Source: Agrobacterium tumefaciens
GTDB lineage: Bacteria; Pseudomonadota; Alphaproteobacteria; Rhizobiales; Rhizobiaceae
DNA: 54,600 nucleotides
Assembly (NCBI RefSeq): GCF_009649785.1
Contig: NZ_WJOK01000033.1
Location: 1-54,600 of the forward strand
Direction of reading: 5' to 3'
In this document: positions 25,809 to 35,798 of the stretch, piece by piece
Layout of the letters: every line of letters begins with the position of its first letter
How positions within the stretch are numbered: position 1 is the stretch's first letter
Program-made: the position numbers and the translations under genes
The notes under the pieces: model-generated
Seen by the model: only the letters and a program-made list of their open reading frames with translations
Database searches by the model: none
Told to the model about the DNA's origin: nothing

Positions 25809-26900
25809 ATGGAAGTTGGTGTTTTTATACCGATCGGGAATAATGGGTGGCTCCTTTCCGAGAACGCGCCGCAATACAAGCCAAGCTTCGACCTGAACAA
25901 GGAAATCACGCTGAAGGCGGAAAAGTACGGCTTCGATTTCGCGCTGTCGATGATCAAGCTGCGCGGCTTTGGCGGCAAGACCGAGTTCTGGGATTATAAT
26001 CTGGAATCCTTCACCCTGATGGCGGGCCTCGCCGCCGTGACCTCCAAGATCAAGCTGTTCGGCACCGCCGCCACGCTTGTCATGCCGCCGGCCATCGTTG
26101 CGCGCATGGCGACGACGATCGATTCCATTTCCGGCGGGCGTTTCGGCATCAACCTGATTACCGGCTGGCAGCGTCCTGAATACAGCCAGATGGGCCTTTG
26201 GCCGGGCGACGATTATTTCGGTGATCGCTATGAATATCTCGGCGAATATACCTCCGTGCTGAAAGAGTTGCTGACGGAAGGACAGTCGGACTTCAAGGGC
26301 AAGTTCTTCCAGATGGATGATTGCCGCATGAAGCCGGTGCCGCAGGGGGATGTGAAGCTCATCTGCGCCGGTTCCTCCAATTCCGGCATGGCGTTTTCTG
26401 CCAAGTTCGCCGATTACAGCTTCTGCTTCGGCGTCGGCGTCAATACGCCAAAGGCTTTTGCACCCACCAATGAGCGACTTCTGGCGGCAACGGAAAAGTC
26501 GGGTCGCGAGGTTAAATCCGTCGTGCTGACCATGATCCTTGCGGAAGAAAAATCCGAGGATGCCTGGGCGAAGTGGGAGCATTACAAGGCGGGCGCGGAT
26601 GAGGACGCGATCAAGTGGCTCGGCCTGCAGAGTTCTGTCGACACCAAGTCCGGCTCTGATACCAATGTCCGGCACATGTCCAATCCCGTCTCGGCCGTCA
26701 ACATCAACATGGGAACGCTGATTGGCTCCTATGAGGAAGTGGCGGCGATGCTGGATGAAATGAGCGACGTGCCGGGAACGGGTGGCGTGATGCTGACCTT
26801 TGACGATTTTCTCGAAGGCGTTGAAAAATTCGGCAAATATGTACAGCCGCTGATGAAGAGCCGCCAGCATGTGCTGGCCGAACTGGAGGCAGCGGAATGA
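25809..26900 (+). CDS. rutA: pyrimidine oxygenase RutA
   Basis: A 363-residue flavin-dependent monooxygenase (luciferase-like) that opens the uracil ring between N3 and C4 to give peroxyureidoacrylate, using FMNH2 from RutF. It is highly similar to E. coli RutA over its whole length: [63 protein letters not shown] 25809 matches the family start and has AGGGA about eight bases upstream; ATG 25785 is an alternative with eight more residues. It is the first gene of rutABCDEF, and rutB overlaps its stop codon by four bases. Confidence 0.97.
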   Translation: MEVGVFIPIGNNGWLLSENAPQYKPSFDLNKEITLKAEKYGFDFALSMIKLRGFGGKTEFWDYNLESFTLMAGLAAVTSKIKLFGTAATLVMPPAIVARMATTIDSISGGRFGINLITGWQRPEYSQMGLWPGDDYFGDRYEYLGEYTSVLKELLTEGQSDFKGKFFQMDDCRMKPVPQGDVKLICAGSSNSGMAFSAKFADYSFCFGVGVNTPKAFAPTNERLLAATEKSGREVKSVVLTMILAEEKSEDAWAKWEHYKAGADEDAIKWLGLQSSVDTKSGSDTNVRHMSNPVSAVNINMGTLIGSYEEVAAMLDEMSDVPGTGGVMLTFDDFLEGVEKFGKYVQPLMKSRQHVLAELEAAE

Positions 26901-27637
26901 GTGAAGCCGTCGTGGCGGGTTACAAGGGGCCGGAAAGCCGTTCGGAAAGTGTCACACTTCCCGCAAGGCCGGAGCCGATTACCCTCAAGCCCAGCGAGAC
27001 CGCCGTTGTCGTGGTCGACATGCAGAACGCCTATTCGACCGAGGGCGGTTATGTCGATCTTGCCGGGTTCGATATTTCCGGCGCCAAGGGCACCATCGCC
27101 AACATCAAGAAGACGCTGGATGCAGCGCGGGTGGCAGGTGTTCAGGTCATCTATTTCCAGAATGGCTGGGACAAGGATTATGTCGAGGCCGGTGGGCCGG
27201 GTTCGCCCAACTGGCACAAGTCCAACGCGCTGAAAACAATGCGCAAAAGGCCTGAATTGCAGGGCCAGCTGTTGGCCAAGGGCACATGGGACTATGCCAT
27301 CGTTGATGAGTTGCAGCCCCAGCCCGGCGATATCTTGGTGCCGAAGACGCGTTACAGCGGTTTCTTTAACACCAATATGGACAGCGTCCTGCGTGCCCGC
27401 GGCATCCGCAATCTGGTGTTCGTCGGCATCGCCACGAATGTCTGCGTCGAAAGCTCGCTGCGCGACGCTTTCCATCTCGAATATTTCGGGGTGATGCTGG
27501 AGGATGCTACGCACCATCTGGGCCCGGACTATATCCAGCAGGCGACTGTCTACAATGTCGAGAAATTTTTCGGCTGGGTGGCGACCGTCAATGATTTCTG
27601 CGGCGTCATCTCGCAGGCCGCACCCGTCAGGGATTGA
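26897..27637 (+). CDS. rutB: ureidoacrylate amidohydrolase RutB
   Basis: A 246-residue isochorismatase-fold hydrolase that cleaves ureidoacrylate/peroxyureidoacrylate to carbamate and aminoacrylate. The catalytic triad is visible: Asp41 (VVVDMQNAY), Lys150 (PKTRYSGF) and Cys183 ([12 protein letters not shown]). ATG overlaps the rutA TGA as ATGA. Its place directly after rutA fits the family's usual order. Confidence 0.96.
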   Translation: MSEAVVAGYKGPESRSESVTLPARPEPITLKPSETAVVVVDMQNAYSTEGGYVDLAGFDISGAKGTIANIKKTLDAARVAGVQVIYFQNGWDKDYVEAGGPGSPNWHKSNALKTMRKRPELQGQLLAKGTWDYAIVDELQPQPGDILVPKTRYSGFFNTNMDSVLRARGIRNLVFVGIATNVCVESSLRDAFHLEYFGVMLEDATHHLGPDYIQQATVYNVEKFFGWVATVNDFCGVISQAAPVRD

Positions 27638-27663
27638 TCCCCAAACACAAAGAGGAGAATGAA

Positions 27664-28050
27664 ATGCCGAAGAAGATCGTCGTGCCTGCCGGTACAAGCA
27701 AACCCATCGCCCCTTTTTCGCCGGGAACCCTTGCCGATGGCGTGGTTTACGTTTCCGGTACGCTGCCATTCGACAAGGACAATAATGTCGTGCATGTGGG
27801 CGATGCCAGCGCCCAGACACGCCATGTTCTGGAAACCATCAAATCTGTTATTGAGACCGCCGGCGGCACCATGGAGGACGTGACGATGAACCACATCTTC
27901 ATCACCGACTGGGCGAATTACCAAGCCGTGAACACGGTCTATGCCGAATATTTCCCCGGCGACAAGCCCGCGCGTTATTGCATCCAGTGCGGCCTCGTAA
28001 AGCCTGATGCACTGGTGGAAATCGCCACCGTCGCACATATCGGCAAGTAA
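27664..28050 (+). CDS. rutC: aminoacrylate deaminase/peracid reductase RutC (RidA family)
   Basis: A 128-residue YjgF/RidA-family protein that acts on 3-aminoacrylate in the Rut pathway. The conserved RidA features are [11 protein letters not shown] near residue 28, the conserved Arg in [11 protein letters not shown], and the C-terminal [14 protein letters not shown] 27664 follows AGAGGAGAATGAA with ideal spacing; an upstream in-frame ATG at 27634 overlaps rutB and is less likely. Confidence 0.95.
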   Translation: MPKKIVVPAGTSKPIAPFSPGTLADGVVYVSGTLPFDKDNNVVHVGDASAQTRHVLETIKSVIETAGGTMEDVTMNHIFITDWANYQAVNTVYAEYFPGDKPARYCIQCGLVKPDALVEIATVAHIGK

Positions 28051-28064
28051 GGCGAAACGGCAAA

Positions 28065-28856
28065 ATGATGCATTTCGAGGTTCATGGCCGGGCCGAGCCT
28101 GAGGCGCCCACTATCCTGCTGTCATCGGGACTGGGTGGATCGGGCGCCTATTGGGCGCCGCAGATCGAGGCCCTTTCCAGCCATTTCCGGATCGTTACCT
28201 ATGACCATCGCGGAACTGGCCGGACCGGCGGCGAGGTGCCGGCAGATGGCGGCATATCGGCGATGGCCGATGATGTGCTGGAGATCGTCTCGGCGCTGAA
28301 CCTCGAAAAATTTCACTTCATGGGCCATGCGCTTGGCGGTCTGATCGGACTCGATATCGCGCTTCGCAAGCCCGGCCTCATCGAAGGGCTTGTTCTTATC
28401 AATGCCTGGAGTAAGGCCGATCCGCATTCCGGGCGCTGCTTCGATGTGCGGATCGAGCTTCTGGAAAAATCCGGTGTCGAGGCTTTCGTGAAAGCCCAGC
28501 CGCTGTTTCTTTATCCGGCGGCCTGGATGTCAGAGCATCAGGAGCGGCTGGCACGTGACGATGCGCATGGCGTCGCGCATTTTCAGGGCAGGGCGAATGT
28601 GCTTCGGCGCATCGCGGCGCTCCGGGCCTTTGATATCGACGCGCGCCTCGGCGAGATCGGCAATCCGGTTCTGGTAGTGGCAACCAAGGACGATCTTCTG
28701 GTGCCCTATACCCGGTCGCTGCGTCTTGCGGAAGGTTTGCCGCAAAGCGAGCTTTGCCTTCTCGATTTCGGAGCGCATGCGGTCAATATCACCGATTCTG
28801 ACCTTTTCAACGCGCGGCTTTTGCAGTTTCTGCTACCGGCAACACAAACATTCTGA
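28065..28856 (+). CDS. rutD: carbamate/aminoacrylate hydrolase RutD
   Basis: A 263-residue alpha/beta-hydrolase-fold protein. The pattern [24 protein letters not shown] and [12 protein letters not shown] matches RutD. The nucleophile elbow reads GHALGG, so the usual Ser is Ala89; E. coli RutD, as I recall, has the same GHALG, so this is a family trait and not damage. The late His is in [10 protein letters not shown]. It is thought to speed the spontaneous hydrolysis of aminoacrylate or carbamate. It lies 14 bp after rutC. Confidence 0.94.
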   Translation: MMHFEVHGRAEPEAPTILLSSGLGGSGAYWAPQIEALSSHFRIVTYDHRGTGRTGGEVPADGGISAMADDVLEIVSALNLEKFHFMGHALGGLIGLDIALRKPGLIEGLVLINAWSKADPHSGRCFDVRIELLEKSGVEAFVKAQPLFLYPAAWMSEHQERLARDDAHGVAHFQGRANVLRRIAALRAFDIDARLGEIGNPVLVVATKDDLLVPYTRSLRLAEGLPQSELCLLDFGAHAVNITDSDLFNARLLQFLLPATQTF

Positions 28857-28873
28857 CGGGATTTGAGAGTAAA

Positions 28874-29464
28874 ATGACGAGAGCATTGGACGACGCTGCA
28901 TTGGCAACACTTTTCACCGAGGCACGCACCCACAATGGCTGGACGGACAAGCCGATCGGGGATGAGACGCTGACAGCGCTTTATGACCTGACGAAGATGG
29001 GGCCGACCTCGGCCAATTGCTCGCCGGCGCGTTTCGTTTTCGTGCGCAGCCCGGAAGCCAAGGAAAAATTGAGGCCGGCGCTTTCTTCGGGCAATCTGGA
29101 AAAGACCATGGCAGCACCCGTCACGGTCATCGCTGCCATCGACAGCGAATTTTACGAGAAGCTACCGGTGCTGTTTCCCCATGCCGATGCGCGTTCCTGG
29201 TTCACCTCCAGTGCGGCGATGGCCGAGGAAACGGCATTCCGCAATGCCACGCTGCAAGCCGGTTATCTCATCCTTGCCGCCCGCGCGCTCGGGCTTGATA
29301 CCGGAGCCATGTCCGGTTTCGACAAGGGCAAGGTGGATGCCGCATTTTTTGCGGGTACGACATGGAAATCCAATTTCCTCATCAATCTTGGTTACGGCGA
29401 TCCGTCGAAGCTGTTCGGCCGCCTGCCGCGACTTGCGTTCGAAGACGCCTGTGTTCTGGCTTGA
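28874..29464 (+). CDS. rutE: malonic semialdehyde reductase RutE
   Basis: A 196-residue nitroreductase-fold flavoprotein that reduces toxic malonic semialdehyde to 3-hydroxypropionate, the last step of the Rut pathway. Family motifs are [16 protein letters not shown] near residue 42, [14 protein letters not shown] and [13 protein letters not shown]. The start has a modest GAG upstream and is 17 bp after rutD. Confidence 0.95.
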   Translation: MTRALDDAALATLFTEARTHNGWTDKPIGDETLTALYDLTKMGPTSANCSPARFVFVRSPEAKEKLRPALSSGNLEKTMAAPVTVIAAIDSEFYEKLPVLFPHADARSWFTSSAAMAEETAFRNATLQAGYLILAARALGLDTGAMSGFDKGKVDAAFFAGTTWKSNFLINLGYGDPSKLFGRLPRLAFEDACVLA

Positions 29465-29490
29465 GGGCCTGTTAAGGAAGGATGGTTTAG

Positions 29491-30015
29491 ATGCGGATGA
29501 TGTCTCTTGAAAAGGAAGCGGAAATGGAGACGAAGACTGCACAGGAACGCAGCCTCGATTATAGAAACGCCATGGCGCGGCTCGGTGCGGCAGTCAACAT
29601 CGTCACCACGGACGGTGCGGCAGGCCGTGCGGGATTTGCTGCGACGGCCGTTTGCAGTGTTTCCGACAATCCGCCCACGCTTCTCGTCTGCCTCAACCGC
29701 GGCTCTTCCGCTTATAATGTGGTGAAGGGCAATGGCGTCATCTGCGTCAACACGCTTGCTTCCAAGCACGAGGTACTAAGCACCCTGTTCGGCGGCAAGA
29801 CACCGGCGGAAGAACGTTTCGCTGCCGGAAGCTGGGGCGTGCTCGAAACCGGCGCGCCTGTTCTGGAAGACGCACTGGTCTCCTTCGATTGCCGTATTCG
29901 CGAGGCACATGATGGCGGCACGCACGATATCCTGATCTGCGATGTCGTCGATATGAAGATCAATGAGGGCGACGAAGCACTGATGTATTTCAACCGGCGT
30001 TACCGGGTGCTTTGA
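29491..30015 (+). CDS. rutF: NADH-dependent flavin reductase RutF
   Basis: A 174-residue flavin reductase-like FMN-binding protein that supplies reduced FMN to RutA. The core [40 protein letters not shown] and [11 protein letters not shown] closely match RutF. ATG 29491 has AAGGAAGGA about eight bases upstream; ATG 29524 also has a good AAGGAAG and would give 163 residues, nearer to the conserved start. It ends the rut operon; no rutG uracil transporter or rutR regulator gene follows in this window. Confidence 0.94.
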   Translation: MRMMSLEKEAEMETKTAQERSLDYRNAMARLGAAVNIVTTDGAAGRAGFAATAVCSVSDNPPTLLVCLNRGSSAYNVVKGNGVICVNTLASKHEVLSTLFGGKTPAEERFAAGSWGVLETGAPVLEDALVSFDCRIREAHDGGTHDILICDVVDMKINEGDEALMYFNRRYRVL

Positions 30016-30067
30016 GAGCGGTCTCTGGGGCCGGTTGATACCCTTAACTCACGATCAGCTATTTGCG

Positions 30068-30129
30068 CGCCGTCATCCTCGGGCTTGTCCCGAGGATCTG
30101 CAACCGGGACAAGCCCGAGGATGACGGCG
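30068..30129. repeat. mosaic palindromic repeat, copy B
   Basis: Perfect 25-bp inverted arms (30068-30092 and 30105-30129) with a 12-bp loop. The arms start CGCCGTCATCCTCGGGCTTG and belong to the same family as copies A, C and D. It lies between rutF and the terminator, so it may also fold in the rut mRNA 3' end. Confidence 0.85.
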
Positions 30130-30155
30130 GAGCTTTCTTTTAACGTCAGTAAGAA

Positions 30156-30188
30156 GGGCGTTTCCGGTCTACCGGAAACGCCCTTTTT
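30156..30188. terminator. Rho-independent terminator between rutF and pntB
   Basis: GGGCGTTTCCGGT and ACCGGAAACGCCC form a perfect 12-13 bp stem with a tiny loop, followed by TTTTT on the plus strand. It terminates rut transcription. The pntB stop codon is three bases to the right, so it may also serve the convergent pnt operon. Confidence 0.85.
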
Positions 30189-30190
30189 CA

Positions 30191-31624
30191 TCACTTGATC
30201 AGCGGCAAAAGATCGTTGATCGACTTCTTCGCATCGCCGTAGAACATGCGGGTGTTGTCCTTGTAGAACAGCGGGTTCTCGATGCCGGAATAGCCCGTGC
30301 CCTGGCCGCGCTTGGAAACGATGACCAGTTTGGATTTCCATACTTCCAGAACCGGCATGCCGGCGATGGGCGAGTTGGGATCGTCCTGTGCCGCCGGGTT
30401 GACGATGTCGTTGGAGCCGATAACGATGACGACGTCGGTATTGGGGAAATCGTCGTTGATCTCGTCCATTTCCAGCACGATGTCATAGGGCACCTTTGCT
30501 TCGGCGAGCAGCACGTTCATGTGACCGGGAAGACGACCCGCAACCGGGTGGATGGCGAAACGCACGGTCTTGCCGTCGGCGCGCAGCTTGCGGGTCAGTT
30601 CGGAAACGGCCTGTTGTGCCTGTGCCACCGCCATGCCGTAACCGGGCACGATGATGACGCTGTCAGCGTCGTTCAGCGCTGATGCCACGCCTTCGGCATC
30701 GATTGCCACCTGCTCGCCCTCGATTTCCATCGCCGGACCCGTCGTGCCGCCGAAGCCGCCGAGGATGACCGAGATGAAGGAGCGGTTCATGGCCTTGCAC
30801 ATGATGTAGGACAGGATCGCACCCGAGGAGCCGACAAGCGCACCGGTAACGATCAGGAGATCGTTGCCGAGCGTGAAGCCGATGGCCGCCGCCGCCCAGC
30901 CGGAATAGCTGTTCAGCATCGAGACGACGACAGGCATGTCTGCGCCGCCGATACCCATGATCAGGTGATAGCCGATGAAGAAGGCGGCAAGCGTCATCAG
31001 CACCAGCGTCCATGCGCCAGCACCGTTGCAATACATGATGAGCAGGACGAGCGACAGGATCGCGGCACCGGCATTGAGGACGTGTCCGCCCGGAAGCTTC
31101 TTCGCCTTGCCGTCCACCTTGCCGGCAAGCTTGCCGAAGGCGACGACGGAACCGGTGAAGGTGACGGCGCCGATGAAGACGCCGAGGAAGACCTCGACCT
31201 TCATGATTGCCAGTTCTACCGGCGTCTTGTGGGCGAGGAGGGCGGAAAAGCCTGTCAACAGGGAGCGCGCCGTCTCATCGAGCGAGGCGACATGCGCTTC
31301 CTCGATATGGGCGTTGAAGCCGATGAAGACGGCGGCCAGACCGACAAAGGAGTGAAGTGCTGCAACAAGCTGCGGCATCTCGGTCATCTGCACGCGGTTT
31401 GCGACGAAGTAGCCGAGAACGGCGCCACCCGCCAGCATTAGAAGTACGATGAACCAGTTGCCGACATCAGGTCCGAAGACCGTGGCGACAATGGCAAGAC
31501 CCATGCCTGTTATGCCGTACCAGACGGCGCGCTTGGCGCTTTCCTGCCCGGAAAGACCACCGAGAGAGAGGATGAATAGAACGGCTGCGGCAACATAGGC
31601 CGCGGAAACGATACCAATGGTCAT
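30191..31624 (-). CDS. pntB: NAD(P) transhydrogenase subunit beta
   Basis: A 477-residue inner-membrane subunit of the proton-pumping nicotinamide nucleotide transhydrogenase, which makes NADPH from NADH. The N-terminal ~290 residues hold about nine helices (domain II). The C-terminal domain III binds NADP(H), shown by [30 protein letters not shown] and [12 protein letters not shown]. It follows pntA by 19 bp on the same strand. Confidence 0.96.
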   Translation of the reverse strand: MTIGIVSAAYVAAAVLFILSLGGLSGQESAKRAVWYGITGMGLAIVATVFGPDVGNWFIVLLMLAGGAVLGYFVANRVQMTEMPQLVAALHSFVGLAAVFIGFNAHIEEAHVASLDETARSLLTGFSALLAHKTPVELAIMKVEVFLGVFIGAVTFTGSVVAFGKLAGKVDGKAKKLPGGHVLNAGAAILSLVLLIMYCNGAGAWTLVLMTLAAFFIGYHLIMGIGGADMPVVVSMLNSYSGWAAAAIGFTLGNDLLIVTGALVGSSGAILSYIMCKAMNRSFISVILGGFGGTTGPAMEIEGEQVAIDAEGVASALNDADSVIIVPGYGMAVAQAQQAVSELTRKLRADGKTVRFAIHPVAGRLPGHMNVLLAEAKVPYDIVLEMDEINDDFPNTDVVIVIGSNDIVNPAAQDDPNSPIAGMPVLEVWKSKLVIVSKRGQGTGYSGIENPLFYKDNTRMFYGDAKKSINDLLPLIK

Positions 31625-31643
31625 TATGTGTCCCCTACACGGC

Positions 31644-33218
31644 TCAGGACTTCTGGAACATGGCGAGCATGCGCCGTGTCACAAGGAAACCGCCGACGAT
31701 GTTGATCGTCGCGATCAGGACGGAAAGTGAGGCGAGGAGCACCACCAGCCAGTTGCCGGAACCGATCTGCAGCAGCGCGCCGATAATGACGATGCCGGAA
31801 ATCGCGTTCGTCACCGCCATCAGCGGCGTGTGCAGCGAGTGGCTGACATTCCAGATGACGGAGAAGCCGATAAAGCAGGCGAGCACGAAGACGATGAAAT
31901 GGCTCATGAAGCTTGCCGGCGCGTAAAGGCCGACGAGAAGCAGGGCCGCCGTACCGATGACGAGCAGACCGACCTGGCTTTTCGTCTGCGCCTTGAACTC
32001 GGCCCGTTCCTTGGCGTGCTTTTCCTCAGGCGTAAGCTCTTTTGCTCGTTCCTTCGGTTTCTGCGCGGCGATGGCCTGGATCTTCGGTGGCGGTGGCGGA
32101 AAGGTGATGTCGCCCTGATAGGTGACGGTCGCGCCGCGGATGACGTCGTCTTCCATGTTGTGAACGACCTTACCGTCCTTTGCGGGCGTCAGATCGGTCA
32201 TCATGTGACGGATGTTGGTGGAATAGAGCGTCGAGGCCTGAGTGGCCATGCGGCTCGGGAAATCCGTATAGCCGATGACGATGACGCCATTGTCCGAGAC
32301 GACGCGCTGGTCGGGCACCGTGAGATCGCAATTGCCGCCGCGCTCGGCGGCGAGATCGATGATGACCGAACCCGGCTTCATTGCCGCCACCATGTCGGCC
32401 AGCCACAGCTTCGGGGCGTCACGGCCGGGGATCAGCGCCGTGGTGATGACGATATCGATCTGCGGCGCCAGCTCGCGGAATTTCTCAAGCTGCTTTTCGC
32501 GGAATTCCGGCGAGGAGGGGGCGGCGTAACCGCCGGTCGCTGCGCCATCCTGGCTCTGGTCGGCGAAATCGAGATAGACGAATTCGGCGCCCATGGATTC
32601 GATCTGTTCGGCCACTTCCGGGCGCACGTCGAAGGCATAGGTAATGGCGCCGAGCGAGGTTGCCGTGCCGATGGCGGCAAGACCGGCAACCCCGGCACCG
32701 ATGACCAGCACCTTGGCGGGCGGCACCTTGCCGGCGGCAGTTACCTGACCGGTGAAGAAGCGGCCGAAATTATTGCCGGCCTCGATGACGGCGCGATAAC
32801 CGGCGATGTTGGCCATGGAGGACAGCGCGTCCATTTTCTGGGCGCGGGAAATGCGCGGCACCATGTCCATGGCGATGACATTTGCGCCCTTTTCCTTCGC
32901 CTGCTCCAGAAGGTCCTTGTTCTGTGCGGGATAGAAGAACGAGATCAGCGTCTTGTCCGAAGACAGGCGATCAATCTCCGACGTTTCCGGCGGACGAACC
33001 TTGGCGATGATGTCGGCAACTGTATAAAGCGCATCGGCGCTATCGACGATGGTGACACCGGCTGCGCGATAGGCGTCGTCGGAAAATCCCGCCGCCTTGC
33101 CCGCGCCTGTTTCGAGGATGCAATCATATCCGAGTTTCTGCAGGCCTTGCGCGCTGTCGGGCGTCATGCCGACGCGCGCCTCGCCATCATATAATTCCTT
33201 AGGCGTCCCGATTTTCAA
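31644..33218 (-). CDS. pntA: NAD(P) transhydrogenase subunit alpha
   Basis: A 524-residue subunit with the NAD(H)-binding domain I (Rossmann motif [15 protein letters not shown], then [17 protein letters not shown]) and four C-terminal helices after a Lys/Glu-rich linker. The alpha subunit is one fused chain; many alphaproteobacteria split it into PntAA and PntAB. The start is not an ATG: I chose TTG at 33218 (reading M-K-I-G-T-P-K-E), which matches the family N-terminus and has GGGAGAG six bases upstream. Longer readings up to 33410 have no similarity to the family. It forms an operon with pntB. Confidence 0.93.
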   Translation of the reverse strand: MKIGTPKELYDGEARVGMTPDSAQGLQKLGYDCILETGAGKAAGFSDDAYRAAGVTIVDSADALYTVADIIAKVRPPETSEIDRLSSDKTLISFFYPAQNKDLLEQAKEKGANVIAMDMVPRISRAQKMDALSSMANIAGYRAVIEAGNNFGRFFTGQVTAAGKVPPAKVLVIGAGVAGLAAIGTATSLGAITYAFDVRPEVAEQIESMGAEFVYLDFADQSQDGAATGGYAAPSSPEFREKQLEKFRELAPQIDIVITTALIPGRDAPKLWLADMVAAMKPGSVIIDLAAERGGNCDLTVPDQRVVSDNGVIVIGYTDFPSRMATQASTLYSTNIRHMMTDLTPAKDGKVVHNMEDDVIRGATVTYQGDITFPPPPPKIQAIAAQKPKERAKELTPEEKHAKERAEFKAQTKSQVGLLVIGTAALLLVGLYAPASFMSHFIVFVLACFIGFSVIWNVSHSLHTPLMAVTNAISGIVIIGALLQIGSGNWLVVLLASLSVLIATINIVGGFLVTRRMLAMFQKS

Positions 33219-33353
33219 AATGGCTCTCCCTTTTCCGCACGATAGGGCGTCATAGCCTATTTCGAGCGTTTTTGTCTTGTTTTTGGCGGTTTCTACCTGC
33301 GGCGGATTGACAGCATGCGAAAGGCCAGTTCGGGCACTGGCGGTACTGCGGCA

Positions 33354-33382
33354 ATAAAAAACCCGGCGCGTCAGCGCCGGGT
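33354..33382 (-). terminator. Rho-independent terminator of the MHS transporter gene
   Basis: ACCCGGCGC and GCGCCGGGT form a perfect 9-bp stem with loop GTCA at 33361-33382. On the minus strand a run of six T follows. It lies 24 bp past the transporter stop codon and insulates it from pntA. Confidence 0.85.
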
Positions 33383-33406
33383 CTCTGTCGTCGGGAGCGA
33401 AACCGC

Positions 33407-35290
33407 TCACTCCATGGTGTGGATGTCGCGATCCTTGGTTTCCGGCAGGAACAGCAGGCCGATGACCAGCGTGATGCCTGCGAAAACGATCGGGTACCAG
33501 AGGCCGTAATAGATATCGCCCTTCGCCGCGCTCATCGCAAAAGCGGTGGCGGGCAGCAGGCCGCCGAACCAGCCGTTGCCGATATGGTAGGGCAGCGACA
33601 TGCCGGAGTAGCGGATGCGGGTCGGGAACAGTTCGACCAGCAGGGCCGCAATCGGGCCGTAGACCATCGTCACGTAGATCACGAGGACGGTCAGGACCGC
33701 GATGATGACGACCCAGTTCACGGCAGCCGGATCGGCGACCATGGCGAAGGTGCCGCCACCGGCAATGCTGTAGACGGCCATTTCCGCCGCTCCGGCGGTC
33801 TCGGCCGGCGTCAGCAACTTGTCGGCCACCAGCTTGTCGGTCGCCACCATCTTCTTGTCGGCTGCGCGAACGGCTTCCGCATTGAGGTTGAGTTCCGGGT
33901 TGGCGGCAATGAAGGCATCCAGTTTTGCGTCCGGCACCTGTGCTACGCCGCGCACCAGCGGGTAGCCGCCGTCATGCAGCGCGATGTTGACCTGTTTCTG
34001 GAAGGCCCTGTCTTTTGCGGCAGCATCCGCACCGGCTGCGATGGCGTCGTAGCTCGCAATGGTGGCGTCGCCGATCTTGACGCTTGCCGGCGTTCCAGCC
34101 GCTCCAGCAACGACGTCATAGGGAACGGAGTTGCGTGTCAGGAACGAGGTGGCGATATCGCAGGATGTGGTGAATTTCGCCGTACCTGTCGGGTTGAACT
34201 GGAATTTGCAGTCGCCCGGAGCAGCGGTCACGGTGGCGCGAACGCTGGCTTGCGCTTGCGCCAGTGCCGGGTTGCCCGCCCATGTGAGCGCCTTGAACAG
34301 CGGGAAGTAGGTCAGCATCGCGAGAACGAGACCCGCCATGATGATCGGCTTGCGGCCGATCTTGTCGGAAAGCCAGCCGAAGAGCACGAAGAAGCCCGTG
34401 CCGAGGATGAGGGCCGCCGCGACCATGATGTTGGCCGACTGGCCGTCCACCTTCAGAATGCTCTGCAGGAAGAAGAGCGCATAGAACTGGCCCGTATACC
34501 AGACGACGGCCTGACCGATGACGGCGCCGACGAGGGCAAGCAGGGCGATCTTTGCGTTTTTCCACTGGCCGAAGGCTTCGCTGAGTGGTGCCTTGGAGGT
34601 CTTGCCTTCTTCCTTCATCTTCTTGAAGGCAGGAGATTCGTTCATTTTCAGACGAATCCAGACCGATACGCCAAGCAGCAGAACCGAAACGAGGAAGGGA
34701 ATACGCCAGCCCCAGGCGGCGAAGGCTTCCTTGCCGAGTGCGAACTGCACGCCGAGAATGACCATCAGCGACAGGAAGAGGCCGAGCGTCGCCGTCGTCT
34801 GGATCCATGAGGTGTAATAGCCTCTGCGACCGTTGGGCGCGTGTTCGGCCACATAAGTTGCAGCACCGCCATATTCGCCGCCAAGTGCCAGACCCTGAAG
34901 CATGCGCAGGATGATCAGGATGATCGGGGCTGCGATGCCGATCTGCGATGCACCGGGCAGGACGCCGACGAGGAATGTCGAAACGCCCATGATGAGAATG
35001 GTGATCAGGAAGGTGTATTTACGGCCGACAATGTCGCCGAGACGGCCGAACACCAGGGCGCCGAAGGGGCGCACGAGGAAGCCGGCGGCAAATGCCAGAA
35101 GCGCGAAGATGTTACGTGTCGTTTCCGGATATTGGCTGAAGAAGTTCGCGCCGATATAGATCGCGAGCGAGCCGTACAGATAAAAATCGTACCATTCGAA
35201 GACTGTTCCGAGAGAAGAGGCGAAAATCACCTTCTTCTCCTCACCCGTCATGGGACGGGCGGCGCCGCTCACGGCTGCTACGTTTGCCAT
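33407..35290 (-). CDS. MFS transporter, metabolite:H+ symporter type, with large periplasmic insert
   Basis: A 627-residue major facilitator protein. The N-terminal half is typical of MHS/ProP-like symporters: [13 protein letters not shown], motif [14 protein letters not shown] at 82-94, [14 protein letters not shown]. The second motif A is WLSDKIGRK at about 306-314. Between helix 9 (318-335) and helix 10 (about 523-545) lies a polar insert of about 185 residues, by topology in the periplasm, with Cys361 and Cys377 that could form a disulfide. Usual family length is 430-550. ATG 35290 has AGGACAG upstream. It is divergent from asd. Substrate is unknown, perhaps an organic acid or osmolyte. 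Confidence 0.88.
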   Translation of the reverse strand: MANVAAVSGAARPMTGEEKKVIFASSLGTVFEWYDFYLYGSLAIYIGANFFSQYPETTRNIFALLAFAAGFLVRPFGALVFGRLGDIVGRKYTFLITILIMGVSTFLVGVLPGASQIGIAAPIILIILRMLQGLALGGEYGGAATYVAEHAPNGRRGYYTSWIQTTATLGLFLSLMVILGVQFALGKEAFAAWGWRIPFLVSVLLLGVSVWIRLKMNESPAFKKMKEEGKTSKAPLSEAFGQWKNAKIALLALVGAVIGQAVVWYTGQFYALFFLQSILKVDGQSANIMVAAALILGTGFFVLFGWLSDKIGRKPIIMAGLVLAMLTYFPLFKALTWAGNPALAQAQASVRATVTAAPGDCKFQFNPTGTAKFTTSCDIATSFLTRNSVPYDVVAGAAGTPASVKIGDATIASYDAIAAGADAAAKDRAFQKQVNIALHDGGYPLVRGVAQVPDAKLDAFIAANPELNLNAEAVRAADKKMVATDKLVADKLLTPAETAGAAEMAVYSIAGGGTFAMVADPAAVNWVVIIAVLTVLVIYVTMVYGPIAALLVELFPTRIRYSGMSLPYHIGNGWFGGLLPATAFAMSAAKGDIYYGLWYPIVFAGITLVIGLLFLPETKDRDIHTME

Positions 35291-35567
35291 TGTCTGTCCT
35301 CCACAGATGTCAAATGAGCGCATTGCAGAGCCCTGTCTCTCCTCCGGACTCCCCCGTAAGGGTGCAATGCGCGTAATGTTAGAGTGACAGAAAATTAACC
35401 CCAATGAGAGCGATGCTTTCGGATTATGACTTTAGTCTAATGCATAACGTGCAAAAATGTCGCGAGGTGGCATTTGCGCTTGTGCGCCGGGTCGCTCGCA
35501 ACGTGCCTTTTTTCTTGACACGAACACCAAACCTTCTAATAGCTTCTCGCGAAGAAGGAGCATCACC

Positions 35568-35687
35568 TTGCGCAGGCATGTTGCAGACATGATTGTCATG
35601 GAAGGACCGGCACAATCCGCCGGCGATGATCCGCGTCTTTCTTATTCTATCCGAATTACGGCCAAAACGACGATTAAAACCGTCTGA
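35568..35687 (+). CDS. candidate leader peptide upstream of asd
   Basis: A 39-codon reading frame starts with TTG at 35568, preceded by AAGGAG with seven bases spacing, the best Shine-Dalgarno sequence near asd. It ends with I-R-I-T-A-K-T-T-I-K-T-V before TGA at 35685. This tail has three Ile, four Thr and two Lys codons in twelve, which are end products of the aspartate pathway that asd feeds. That pattern resembles the E. coli thr operon leader. The stop codon is 111 bp before asd, and the following RNA can fold in alternative ways. No homologue is known to me. An internal ATG at 35589 is an alternative start. Confidence 0.5.
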   Translation: MRRHVADMIVMEGPAQSAGDDPRLSYSIRITAKTTIKTV

Positions 35688-35780
35688 CGTCTCTGGCCAC
35701 CGCTCTCTCCCCGGTTTGGCTGGGGATCGAGGAAGCCGCAATGCGATGCGGGTTCCCCACCTCACCCAAAAGAGGAGAGA
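35660..35780 (+). promoter_or_regulatory. possible attenuator of asd with alternative RNA hairpins
   Basis: Four segments can pair in exclusive ways: GGCCA (35660-35664, inside the Thr/Ile/Lys codons) with TGGCC (35694-35698); GCCACCG (35696-35702) with CGG-TT-TGGC (35712-35720); TGGGGA (about 35721-35726) with TCCCCA around an inner CCGCA/TGCGG stem; and TCTCTCC (35704-35710) with GGAGAGA (35774-35780) just before asd. No T-run follows, so control may act on translation or through Rho. These pairings were found by eye. Confidence 0.4.
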
Positions 35781-35798
35781 CAGAAAGAGAGCTTGATC

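Noticed and set aside
33219..33410. Extension of PntA to a start at 33410
   Set aside because: The extra 64 residues have no similarity to transhydrogenases and overlap a terminator; the TTG at 33218 fits the family N-terminus and has a ribosome site.
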